Below are positions 58,115 through 64,000 of a stretch of 64,000 nt of DNA, one piece after another. Positions within the stretch are counted from its first letter, which is position 1, and each line of letters opens with the position of its first letter. The DNA comes from Granulicella sp. L60 (GTDB lineage Bacteria; Acidobacteriota; Terriglobia; Terriglobales; Acidobacteriaceae): assembly GCF_009765825.1 (NCBI RefSeq), contig NZ_LMUR01000015.1, forward strand, positions 323,635-387,634, written 5' to 3'. Position numbers and translations under genes: made by a program. The notes below the pieces were generated by a model. It saw only the letters and a list, made by a program, of their open reading frames with translations. It did no database searches and had not been told where the DNA came from.

Positions 58115-59083
58115 TTAGCGGTGGTGGTCGTTGCCGTGCTCTTCGTAGTGGGCGTGGCTCTCTACGCGAGGGCCAGCGGGTCGGACGTAGGGATGGGCGT
58201 AGGGATGAACGTAGACGCCGCGATTGTAGTAGGTGCGGCCCCAGACGCGGTGATCGATGAGGATGGTGTGGCCTCCCCAGCCGAAGCCTGCACCGTACCA
58301 GCCGAAGACGCCGAAGGACGGGCCGATGGCGACGACGGGGCCGAAGCGGATGGCTCCGCCGATGACGAAGCCGGGGCGGGGCGCGTAGAAGACGACGGCG
58401 GGGTTGTAGACAGGGACGTAGTAGTAGGCGGGGTTGACGGGCTGGATCTCGAGGTAGCCGCCGTCGTCGACGACGTTATCGTAGGCGTTGGGGGCGAGGT
58501 AGCCGTAGTTGTGGGCGGAGTGGCGCTGGCGCTGGACGGCGTCCATGACGTCGTTACGCTGGCTGAGGACGGCGGTGCCGAGAGTGCCGGTGAACTGGGG
58601 GTCGCGGGCCATCATGTCGAGGACGGAGGGAAAGGGAAGGAGAGCGAGGACGCTGGGGTCCCAGGGGAGGTTGTCGGATTGGATGGCCTGGGCGAGGGCG
58701 TCGCCGGTGAGGGATGCGTGCTGCTGGGCCCAGGTGGCGGCGTCGGGGATCTGGTCCCAGAAGGTGGAGGCGGTGAGGACCTGAGCGAGGAGCGGATCGG
58801 GATAGAGGGCGATGCGCTGGACGAGCTGGTCGAGCTGCTGGGGCGCCATGACAGGCGGTGGGGGCTGCTGCTGGGCTCCGTTTGGCGGGGGCGCCTGCTG
58901 ATATTGGGGCTGGTTTGATTGCGGGTAGGCGGGCTGGCCGGGCTGCTGTTGGTCGCCGGGCTGGGCCTGTTGCTGATCGAGTGGAGGCGGTGGTGGCTGA
59001 TGGACGATGGGAGCCTGGGCGAATGCGGATGCTGCGAGGCCGGTGAGAACGATGCTGCAGATAGCGTTGGTAATCCTGGTCAT
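58115..59083 (-). CDS. Exported DUF3300 protein
   Basis: This 322-residue protein has a signal peptide (RITNAICSIVLTGLAASA, then FAQA), a Gln/Pro-rich linker (LDQQQAQPGDQQQPGQPAYP) and a DUF3300-type domain starting LDQLVQRIALYPDPLLAQVL. Further segments ASTFWDQIPDAATWAQQHAS and LPFPSVLDMMARDPQFTGT are characteristic. A Tyr/Gly/His-rich C-terminal end follows (PHPYAHPYVRPAGP). DUF3300 proteins are envelope-associated with unknown function. ATG at 59083 has GGAAGAAG upstream; the longer frame is unlikely. Confidence 0.92.
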   Translation of the reverse strand: MTRITNAICSIVLTGLAASAFAQAPIVHQPPPPPLDQQQAQPGDQQQPGQPAYPQSNQPQYQQAPPPNGAQQQPPPPVMAPQQLDQLVQRIALYPDPLLAQVLTASTFWDQIPDAATWAQQHASLTGDALAQAIQSDNLPWDPSVLALLPFPSVLDMMARDPQFTGTLGTAVLSQRNDVMDAVQRQRHSAHNYGYLAPNAYDNVVDDGGYLEIQPVNPAYYYVPVYNPAVVFYAPRPGFVIGGAIRFGPVVAIGPSFGVFGWYGAGFGWGGHTILIDHRVWGRTYYNRGVYVHPYAHPYVRPAGPRVESHAHYEEHGNDHHR

Positions 59084-59249
59084 TCTTCTTCCTTTTTTGT
59101 CGGGAGATGGTCTGTCTTGCGAATCCCGTGTGCGTTTGTATAGACGTTGGTTTGATGAGGAAGTTGTGGTGGTGGATGGCTTGGGTGGTTGCGTGGGTGA
59201 CTTTTGCAATAGAGAAAGATGAACAGGCAACGGCAATCGATTGGTCGCT

Positions 59250-59270
59250 TCGCTCCGGCCTTCGGCAGAG
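59250..59270. repeat. 21-bp dispersed repeat, inverse copy
   Basis: TCGCTCCGGCCTTCGGCAGA plus G is the perfect reverse complement of 17550-17570. It lies in the gap between the DUF3300 and 3-methyladenine glycosylase genes, where no gene is seen. Confidence 0.7.
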
Positions 59271-59316
59271 TGGAAGCATCTGTTACGCGGTTTTTATGGC
59301 ATCGGTTCGATTGCGC

Positions 59317-59952
59317 TCAGGGGTGAGATTTGGAGCGTCCGACTTTGGCGACTTCGCTGATGAGGAAGCGGAGGGGGAGATCGGCGGCTTTTGAGAGGCC
59401 GATGCGTGGGGTGGTTTGGATGTCGGTGGGAGTGTGGCCGTCGTCGGCGATCTGGATGGGGGAGTCGTGTGAGGTTAGGTCGAGATCGTTGGAGTTTTTG
59501 CGGGTGATGTCGAGGGCCTGGCAGAGGCGGCCGGGGCCTCCGGTGAGAAGTTTGAGTTTGGCAGTTGGTGAGGCGCGGCGGAGGAGGGCCATGGTCTCGA
59601 TGCCGTCGATGGGGGCGATGGCGCGGATGAGGACTCCGCCAGCTGCGCCGGGGAGATGGGCGGATGCGTTGAGGCAGTAGTACATGCCGTAGATGAAGTA
59701 GACGTGGGTGCGGCCGGGTGGGCCGAAGAGGGGGAAGTTATTGGGGGTGAGGCCGCGGTAGGCGTGCGAGGCAGGATCGGTGAGTCCGAGGTAGGCCTCG
59801 ACCTCGGTGATGCGGCCGGTGAGTCGCTCGCCGTGGAGATCGCGGATGAGTAGCTTGCCGAGGAGGGCTCGGGCGACGATCTCGGGGGAGCGAGAGTAGA
59901 AGGTGCTTGGGAGGAGTTTGGGGGTTTGGGGGTTTTGTGGGGGCGGGCTCAT
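59317..59952 (-). CDS. 3-methyladenine DNA glycosylase (AAG/MPG family)
   Basis: This 211-residue monofunctional glycosylase removes alkylated purines such as 3-methyladenine and hypoxanthine in base-excision repair. Signature segments are ARALLGKLLIRDLHGE, RITEVEAYLGLTDPASHAYR with the catalytic Glu, FGPPGRTHVYFIYGMYYCLN with the intercalating Tyr region, and LTGGPGRLCQALDI. Length fits the bacterial MPG family. The gene is close to uvrB, another repair gene, but there is no operon. Confidence 0.94.
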   Translation of the reverse strand: MSPPPQNPQTPKLLPSTFYSRSPEIVARALLGKLLIRDLHGERLTGRITEVEAYLGLTDPASHAYRGLTPNNFPLFGPPGRTHVYFIYGMYYCLNASAHLPGAAGGVLIRAIAPIDGIETMALLRRASPTAKLKLLTGGPGRLCQALDITRKNSNDLDLTSHDSPIQIADDGHTPTDIQTTPRIGLSKAADLPLRFLISEVAKVGRSKSHP

Positions 59953-60120
59953 ATTGTTTGCGATTACATCTTACCTCCTCACCGGTCCGCAAAAGCGCGA
60001 ACGGATGGGCAACCATACATTTTGGAATGGGGGGATTTGTACGGGTGAGCCCCGCTCAACCCACATCTCAGAAGGGAGATGAAGACCGCGATCACACCAC
60101 TGATGCTGGACAGGTAGGCA

Positions 60121-60126
60121 TATAAT
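60121..60126 (+). promoter_or_regulatory. -10 box of the UDG-like gene
   Basis: A perfect TATAAT lies 24 bp before the start codon; the -35 region is weak. GGAGGA (60141-60146) lies 3 nt before TTG and supports that start. Confidence 0.5.
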
Positions 60127-60149
60127 TCTCGCTACTTATAGGAGGAAAT

Positions 60150-60689
60150 TTGACCTACCACCAGATTATTGACCGACGACGTGCACTAAGGATCGGTAAC
60201 TATGCAACCTTAGCTGATGTCAATTTCAATGGTCCGTGGGTAACGCCGTACCAGATTTCTTCACGCTCACTAACGGACCCAGTCTTGATCGCATACAACT
60301 GGTTTGATGTTCCGTCAGTCAATGCGAACCGGGAAATTCTAAAAAGATTTGGATATATGCCTGACATCTTATTCAACAAGGTAATAGATGGTGCCTTACA
60401 GATTGCCAGTATGAACCGCTCGGATATTTATGTAACGCAGGCATTCCATCTATTGCCTACAAAGAGATCAGGGAAAATTTCCGCTAGCGATGTTGATATC
60501 AGTTTTGATGCGGTGACTCGACACGAATTGGCAGATCGCCGCGTTATCTCGCTTGGCGGTGATGCATACCGAGCATGTTGCAGACACGGTATAAAACATA
60601 TCGCTGTCGCCCATCCAAGCGCACGCGGGAGAACGATTCGTGCTAAAGCTGAATGCTTGGCCCAAGCGATAGTAAATGCTACTCGTTAA
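60150..60689 (+). CDS. Uracil-DNA-glycosylase-like protein
   Basis: This 179-residue protein has a layout like family 4/5 uracil-DNA glycosylases: IYVTQAFHLLPTKRSGK (93-109, resembling the VTN-x-RP segment), VISLGGDAYRAC (132-143) and the C-terminal HPSARG motif (155-160). The N-terminal water-activating motif is not clear, and there are no iron-sulfur cysteines in the usual spacing, so activity is uncertain. It has a TTG start with GGAGGA upstream, and lower GC than its neighbours, suggesting acquisition. It lies next to a displaced uvrB end. Confidence 0.65.
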   Translation: MTYHQIIDRRRALRIGNYATLADVNFNGPWVTPYQISSRSLTDPVLIAYNWFDVPSVNANREILKRFGYMPDILFNKVIDGALQIASMNRSDIYVTQAFHLLPTKRSGKISASDVDISFDAVTRHELADRRVISLGGDAYRACCRHGIKHIAVAHPSARGRTIRAKAECLAQAIVNATR

Positions 60690-60705
60690 AAATGCCTTTT
60701 GACAT

Positions 60706-60765
60706 TTAGCTGAATAGGAACTCTTTGGTGCGGAGTTCTTTTACTGTGTCGCATAGTTCGACAGC
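60706..60765 (-). pseudogene. Displaced extra copy of the uvrB 3' end
   Basis: Read on the minus strand this codes [17 protein letters not shown] and stop, nearly the same as the real UvrB C-terminus [20 protein letters not shown] identity with 60933-60992 is about 85%, and most changes are synonymous (GTC to GTA, GAA to GAG, CTC to CTA). It is a remnant separated from uvrB by about 170 bp. Confidence 0.85.
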
Positions 60766-60833
60766 GGCGACACTAGCTACTGTCACCTGGTTGAAAAGGT
60801 TTGCTCGGTATGGGTGATGTATGGCGGCTTCGG

Positions 60834-60889
60834 GGTCCTTCGACTGCGCAGATCACGATGAGGCTGTGATCTGCTTCGCTCAGGATGAC
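60834..60889. repeat. 56-bp dispersed palindromic repeat, copy A
   Basis: GGTCCTTCGACTGCGC, then stem AGATCAC, loop GATGAGGCT, stem GTGATCT, then GCTTCGCTCAGGATGAC. It shares length, flanks and loop with 63826-63881, where both stem arms differ together. Confidence 0.85.
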
Positions 60890-60932
60890 GAGATTTTTGT
60901 TAGGAACAACAATAGAGGTAACAGCAATAACG

Positions 60933-62921
60933 TTAGCTGAAGAGGAATTCTTTGGTGCGGAGTTCTTTGACGGTGTCGCGGAGTTTGGCAGCTTTTTCGA
61001 ATTCGAATTTTTTGGCGGCTTCGCGCATGTCGGATTCGAGTTTGCCGATGTAGGTGTCGAGCTCTTGTTGGGTGGCGAAGTCGGGCATGCCTTCGGCTTC
61101 GTCGGTGAGGTCGGCGTAGTCGGCTTTGAGGATGCCGGCGAGGCCCATCTCGAGAGGGCGGATGATCGACATGGGGGTGATGCCGTTCTCTTCGTTGTAG
61201 GCGACTTGTTTTTCGCGGCGGCGGTCGGTCTCGTTGATGGCGCGCTGCATGGAGTCGGTCATCTTATCCGCATAAAGGATCGCGCGGCCTTCGACGTGGC
61301 GGGCGGCGCGGCCGATGGTCTGGATGAGAGAGCCCTGAGAGCGGAGGAAGCCTTCTTTGTCGGCGTCTAATATTGCTACCAACGAGACTTCGGGGAGGTC
61401 GAGGCCTTCGCGTAAGAGGTTGATGCCGATGAGGACGTCATACTCGCCTTTGCGGAGGTCGCGGAGGAGCTTGATGCGTTCGAGGGTTTCGATCTCGGAG
61501 TGCATGTAGCGGCAGCGGACGCCGACTTCGGTGTAGTAGCTAGCGAGGTCTTCGGACATGCGCTTGGTGAGGGTGGTGACGAGGACGCGCTGGTTTTTGG
61601 CGGTGCGGTCGCGGATTTCGGCGAGGAGGTCGTCGATCTGGCCTTTGACGGGGCGGATCTCGACTTGCGGGTCGATGAGGCCGGTGGGGCGGATGATCTG
61701 TTCGACGACGACGCCGGCGGACTTGGTGAGTTCGTAGGCGCCGGGGGTGGCGGAGACGTAGACGATCTGGCCGGTGCGGCCTTCGAACTCCTCGAACTTG
61801 AGGGGGCGGTTGTCCATGGCGGAGGGTAGACGGAAGCCGTAGTCTACGAGGTTTTGTTTGCGGCTGCGGTCGCCGTGCCACATGCCGTGGAGCTGGGGGA
61901 CGGTGACGTGAGACTCGTCGATGAAGAGGAGGTAGTCCTGGGGGAAGTAGTCGAGGAGCGTGGGCGGGGGCTCGCCGGGGAGACGGCCGGAGAAGTGGCG
62001 GGAGTAGTTTTCGATGCCGTGGCAGTAGCCGACGGACTTGATCATCTCGAGGTCGAAGCGGGTGCGCTGGTGGATGCGCTGGGACTCGACGAGGCGGCCC
62101 TGGGTCTCGAGTTCTTTCTCCCACCACTCCATCTCTTCGAGGATGGTGGCGACGGCGGTGGCTTTGCGCTCGGGCTGGACGACGTAGTGGGACTTGGGAT
62201 AGATGGGGAGGCGGGAGTACTTCTGTTTGACGGTGCCGAAGAGGGGATCGATCTGGGAGAGTGAATCGATCTCGTCGCCGAAGAGCTCTATACGGTAGGC
62301 GTTTTCGTCGTAGGTGGGGTAGACCTCGATGATGTCGCCGCGGACGCGGAAGGTGCCGCGGCGGAAGTCGACGTCGTTGCGCTCGTAGAGGATCTCGACG
62401 AGGCGGCGGGTGATGTCTTCGCGGCGGATCTTCTGGCCTTTTTCGAGGAGCATCAACATGCCGTAGTAGGCTTCGGGCGAGCCGAGGCCGTAGATGCAGG
62501 AGACGGAGGAGACGATGATGGCGTCGCGGCGTTCGAAGAGGCTGCGGGTGGCGGCGAGGCGAAGTTTATCCAACTCTTCATTAATGGTTGACTCCTTCTC
62601 AATGAAGAGATCGCCGGCGGGGATGTAGGCTTCGGGTTGGTAGTAGTCGTAGTAGGAGACGAAGTACTCGACGGCGTTGTTTGGGAAGAAGGTTTTGAAC
62701 TCGTGATAGAGCTGGGCGGCGAGGGTTTTGTTGTGCGCGAGGATGAGGGCGGGGCGCTGGAGCTCTTCGATGACCTTGGCCATGGTGAAGGTTTTGCCGG
62801 AGCCGGTGACGCCGAGGAGGACTTGATCTTTTTCACCGGCGTTGATGCCGGAGACGAGCTCGGAGATGGCGCGGGGCTGGTCGCCCTGGGGCTTGTAGGT
62901 GGTCGAGAGCTGAAAGTCCAT
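60933..62921 (-). CDS. uvrB: UvrABC system protein B
   Basis: This 662-residue UvrB has Walker A GVTGSGKT (37-44), the beta-hairpin [24 protein letters not shown] in [17 protein letters not shown], and [15 protein letters not shown] of the last helicase motif. The UVR domain is at the C-terminus ([20 protein letters not shown]). UvrB verifies DNA damage with UvrA and recruits UvrC in nucleotide excision repair. ATG at 62921 starts [16 protein letters not shown], the conserved start; the frame upstream to 63575 is Arg/Pro-rich noncoding. The 3' end was once duplicated (see 60706). Confidence 0.98.
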   Translation of the reverse strand: MDFQLSTTYKPQGDQPRAISELVSGINAGEKDQVLLGVTGSGKTFTMAKVIEELQRPALILAHNKTLAAQLYHEFKTFFPNNAVEYFVSYYDYYQPEAYIPAGDLFIEKESTINEELDKLRLAATRSLFERRDAIIVSSVSCIYGLGSPEAYYGMLMLLEKGQKIRREDITRRLVEILYERNDVDFRRGTFRVRGDIIEVYPTYDENAYRIELFGDEIDSLSQIDPLFGTVKQKYSRLPIYPKSHYVVQPERKATAVATILEEMEWWEKELETQGRLVESQRIHQRTRFDLEMIKSVGYCHGIENYSRHFSGRLPGEPPPTLLDYFPQDYLLFIDESHVTVPQLHGMWHGDRSRKQNLVDYGFRLPSAMDNRPLKFEEFEGRTGQIVYVSATPGAYELTKSAGVVVEQIIRPTGLIDPQVEIRPVKGQIDDLLAEIRDRTAKNQRVLVTTLTKRMSEDLASYYTEVGVRCRYMHSEIETLERIKLLRDLRKGEYDVLIGINLLREGLDLPEVSLVAILDADKEGFLRSQGSLIQTIGRAARHVEGRAILYADKMTDSMQRAINETDRRREKQVAYNEENGITPMSIIRPLEMGLAGILKADYADLTDEAEGMPDFATQQELDTYIGKLESDMREAAKKFEFEKAAKLRDTVKELRTKEFLFS

Positions 62922-62974
62922 CCTTATAGGATAGTTTATTGGGAGGGTTGGTTGCGATTTTGGGGAATGCGGAA

Positions 62975-62998
62975 GCAGATCCCTGCGGGATGATAGGC
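62975..62998. repeat. Short palindromic repeat upstream of uvrB
   Basis: GCAGATCCC-TGC-GGGATGAT plus AGG is a further copy of the family at 17384 and 26749, again next to GGCAAAGGCAACAAC simple sequence. The rest of the 62922-63131 gap holds no gene. Confidence 0.75.
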
Positions 62999-63131
62999 AA
63001 AGGCAACAACAACGGCGAAATGCGGGGGTTCTTCGCTTCGCTCGAATGACAACTTTTACGGCGGCCTTTTTGCGGCGGCCATTTTTACCGCAGCAGCGTT
63101 TTACTACGGCAGTATGGTTCAGGAGGGTGTG

Positions 63132-63719
63132 ATGGGTGTGGGAACTGAGTTGTGGTTGGTGCGACATGGGGAGACGGAGTGGAGTCTGAGCGGGGCGCAT
63201 ACGAGCCGGACGGATATTCCGCTGACCGATGAGGGGCGGCGACGGGCGGAGAGGCTCCGGGATTATTTGAAGGGCACGAAGTTTGACGCGGTGCTTGAGA
63301 GTCCGATGCAGAGGGCGCGGGAGACTTGTGCTATTGCTGGGTTTGGCGATGTGGCGAAGATTGACGATGGGTTGAAGGAGTGGGACTACGGGGTGTACGA
63401 GGGGAAGACGACGAAGGAGATTCAGGCGGAGATACCGGGGTGGTCGGTGTGGAAGGATGAGATTGTGGGTGGGGAGACGGTGGAGCATGTGGGAGAGCGC
63501 GCGGATGGGGTAATTGCGCGGGCGCTGGCGGCGGCTCCGGATGGGGGGAAGGTTGCGCTGTTTGCACATGCGCATATTTTGAGGATTTTAGCGGCACGGT
63601 GGATTGAGCAGGACGCCAAGGGTGGGAGTCTGCTGGCGCTGGGTACGGGCAGTGTGAGCGTGATGGGATGGGAGCGGGAGACTCGGGTGATTCAGCGGTG
63701 GAATCGGGAGTTTGAGTAG
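63132..63719 (+). CDS. Histidine phosphatase (phosphoglycerate-mutase superfamily)
   Basis: This 195-residue protein has the catalytic RHG box [20 protein letters not shown] with the phosphorylated His, the acid Glu in [11 protein letters not shown] and the second His in [13 protein letters not shown]. The order fits cofactor-dependent phosphatases such as CobC/PhoE-like or fructose-bisphosphatase-like members. The exact phosphate ester cannot be named. ATG at 63132 has GGAGGG with good spacing; an ATG six codons earlier (63114) does not. It is divergent from uvrB. Confidence 0.92.
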   Translation: MGVGTELWLVRHGETEWSLSGAHTSRTDIPLTDEGRRRAERLRDYLKGTKFDAVLESPMQRARETCAIAGFGDVAKIDDGLKEWDYGVYEGKTTKEIQAEIPGWSVWKDEIVGGETVEHVGERADGVIARALAAAPDGGKVALFAHAHILRILAARWIEQDAKGGSLLALGTGSVSVMGWERETRVIQRWNREFE

Positions 63720-63825
63720 AGGTCTGAGATAGAGGCTAGGTGGTATCGAGCTTCAGGACGATGCGGAACTGGTCTGGATGTGGTGCGAGATGAGGGGAGA
63801 GTATTGGCACGTTGAGCGTGTGGCA

Positions 63826-63881
63826 GGTCCTTCGACTGCGCCTCTCGCGATGAAGCTGCGAGAGGCTCCGCTCAGGATGAC
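63826..63881. repeat. 56-bp dispersed palindromic repeat, copy B
   Basis: GGTCCTTCGACTGCGC, then stem CTCTCGC, loop GATGAAGCT, stem GCGAGAG, then GCTCCGCTCAGGATGAC. It is the partner of 60834-60889. Confidence 0.85.
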
Positions 63882-63883
63882 AG

Positions 63884-63983
63884 ATTCTGTATCAATCCAT
63901 CACGGACGCTGTATCAATCCATCACAGACGCTCAGGATGACAGTTCTGATTTCAATCCATCGCTTACGCGCTCAGGCTACAGG
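63884..63983. repeat. Three imperfect tandem repeats at the right end
   Basis: The core ATCAATCCATCAC-GGACGC occurs at about 63890 and 63912, and a variant TTCAATCCATCGCTTACGC at about 63951. The CTCAGGATGACAG tail of the preceding repeat is interspersed. No gene lies between 63720 and 64000. Confidence 0.6.
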
Positions 63984-64000
63984 TGGATATAGCCTAGAAG

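Noticed and set aside
62922..63575. Upstream extension of uvrB (218 codons)
   Set aside because: It covers repeats and the antisense of the histidine phosphatase gene; UvrB homology starts exactly at 62921.
63884..63983. CRISPR-like array
   Set aside because: Only three degenerate units, no regular spacers and no cas genes.

Overview
The window looks like chromosomal DNA of a soil acidobacterium (Acidobacteriaceae/Terriglobales type, close in style to Granulicella, Edaphobacter or Terriglobus). This placement is an inference from high GC, a serine/threonine kinase fused to a TolB-like domain and TPRs, SBBP/NHL-type secreted beta-propellers, PspC, SYLF and DUF3300 proteins, and several intergenic palindrome families. 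No rRNA, tRNA, CRISPR array, transposase or integrase gene was seen.

Layout. 1-9.3 kb: end of a secreted beta-propeller gene, a HAD phosphatase, an acyltransferase, a PLP aminotransferase, a metallo-beta-lactamase hydrolase, secG, a secreted esterase and an N-terminally truncated glycosyltransferase-like gene. 9.3-21.3 kb: the kinase-TPR protein, a glycine-zipper envelope protein, enolase, an NHL propeller, a repeat-rich gap, a conserved Cys/His protein that overlaps gpmI, and a Tat-exported phosphoesterase. Enolase and gpmI are adjacent steps of lower glycolysis. 21.3-24.9 kb: dnaX-ybaB-recR (replication and recombination) and a eukaryote-like SET protein. 25-41 kb: TPR proteins, a DinB-like protein, PspC, lysA, SYLF, a fosmidomycin-resistance-type MFS pump, an ICMT-like methyltransferase, pdxS, an LRR protein, GT2, a thioesterase, a VOC protein, and a RecQ helicase with two HRDC domains.

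40.6-49.7 kb is a flagellar island. A small Ser/Thr/Pro-rich protein, CheX and a CheY-like regulator are read leftwards. flgF-flgG-flgA-flgH-flgI-flgJ-flgM-flgN-like-flgK-flgL is read rightwards, covering distal rod, P- and L-rings, anti-sigma factor, chaperone and hook-filament junction. FlgH lacks the usual lipidation cysteine, and FlgJ has only its rod-binding domain.

50-64 kb: dienelactone hydrolase, rpsO-pnp, a ten-helix membrane protein, an AT-rich repeat element followed by an orphan HNH-type gene of lower GC, a second dienelactone hydrolase, a DUF3300 protein, a 3-methyladenine glycosylase, a lower-GC uracil-DNA-glycosylase-like gene, uvrB and a histidine phosphatase.

The most unusual signals are three. 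A second, displaced copy of the uvrB 3' end keeps the protein sequence through synonymous changes and lies beside the UDG-like gene. A dispersed palindromic repeat sits in frame inside recQ, between the two HRDC domains. A 56-bp intergenic repeat has two copies that keep the flanks and loop but change both stem arms in a compensating way. No complete new defence or biosynthetic system could be supported.
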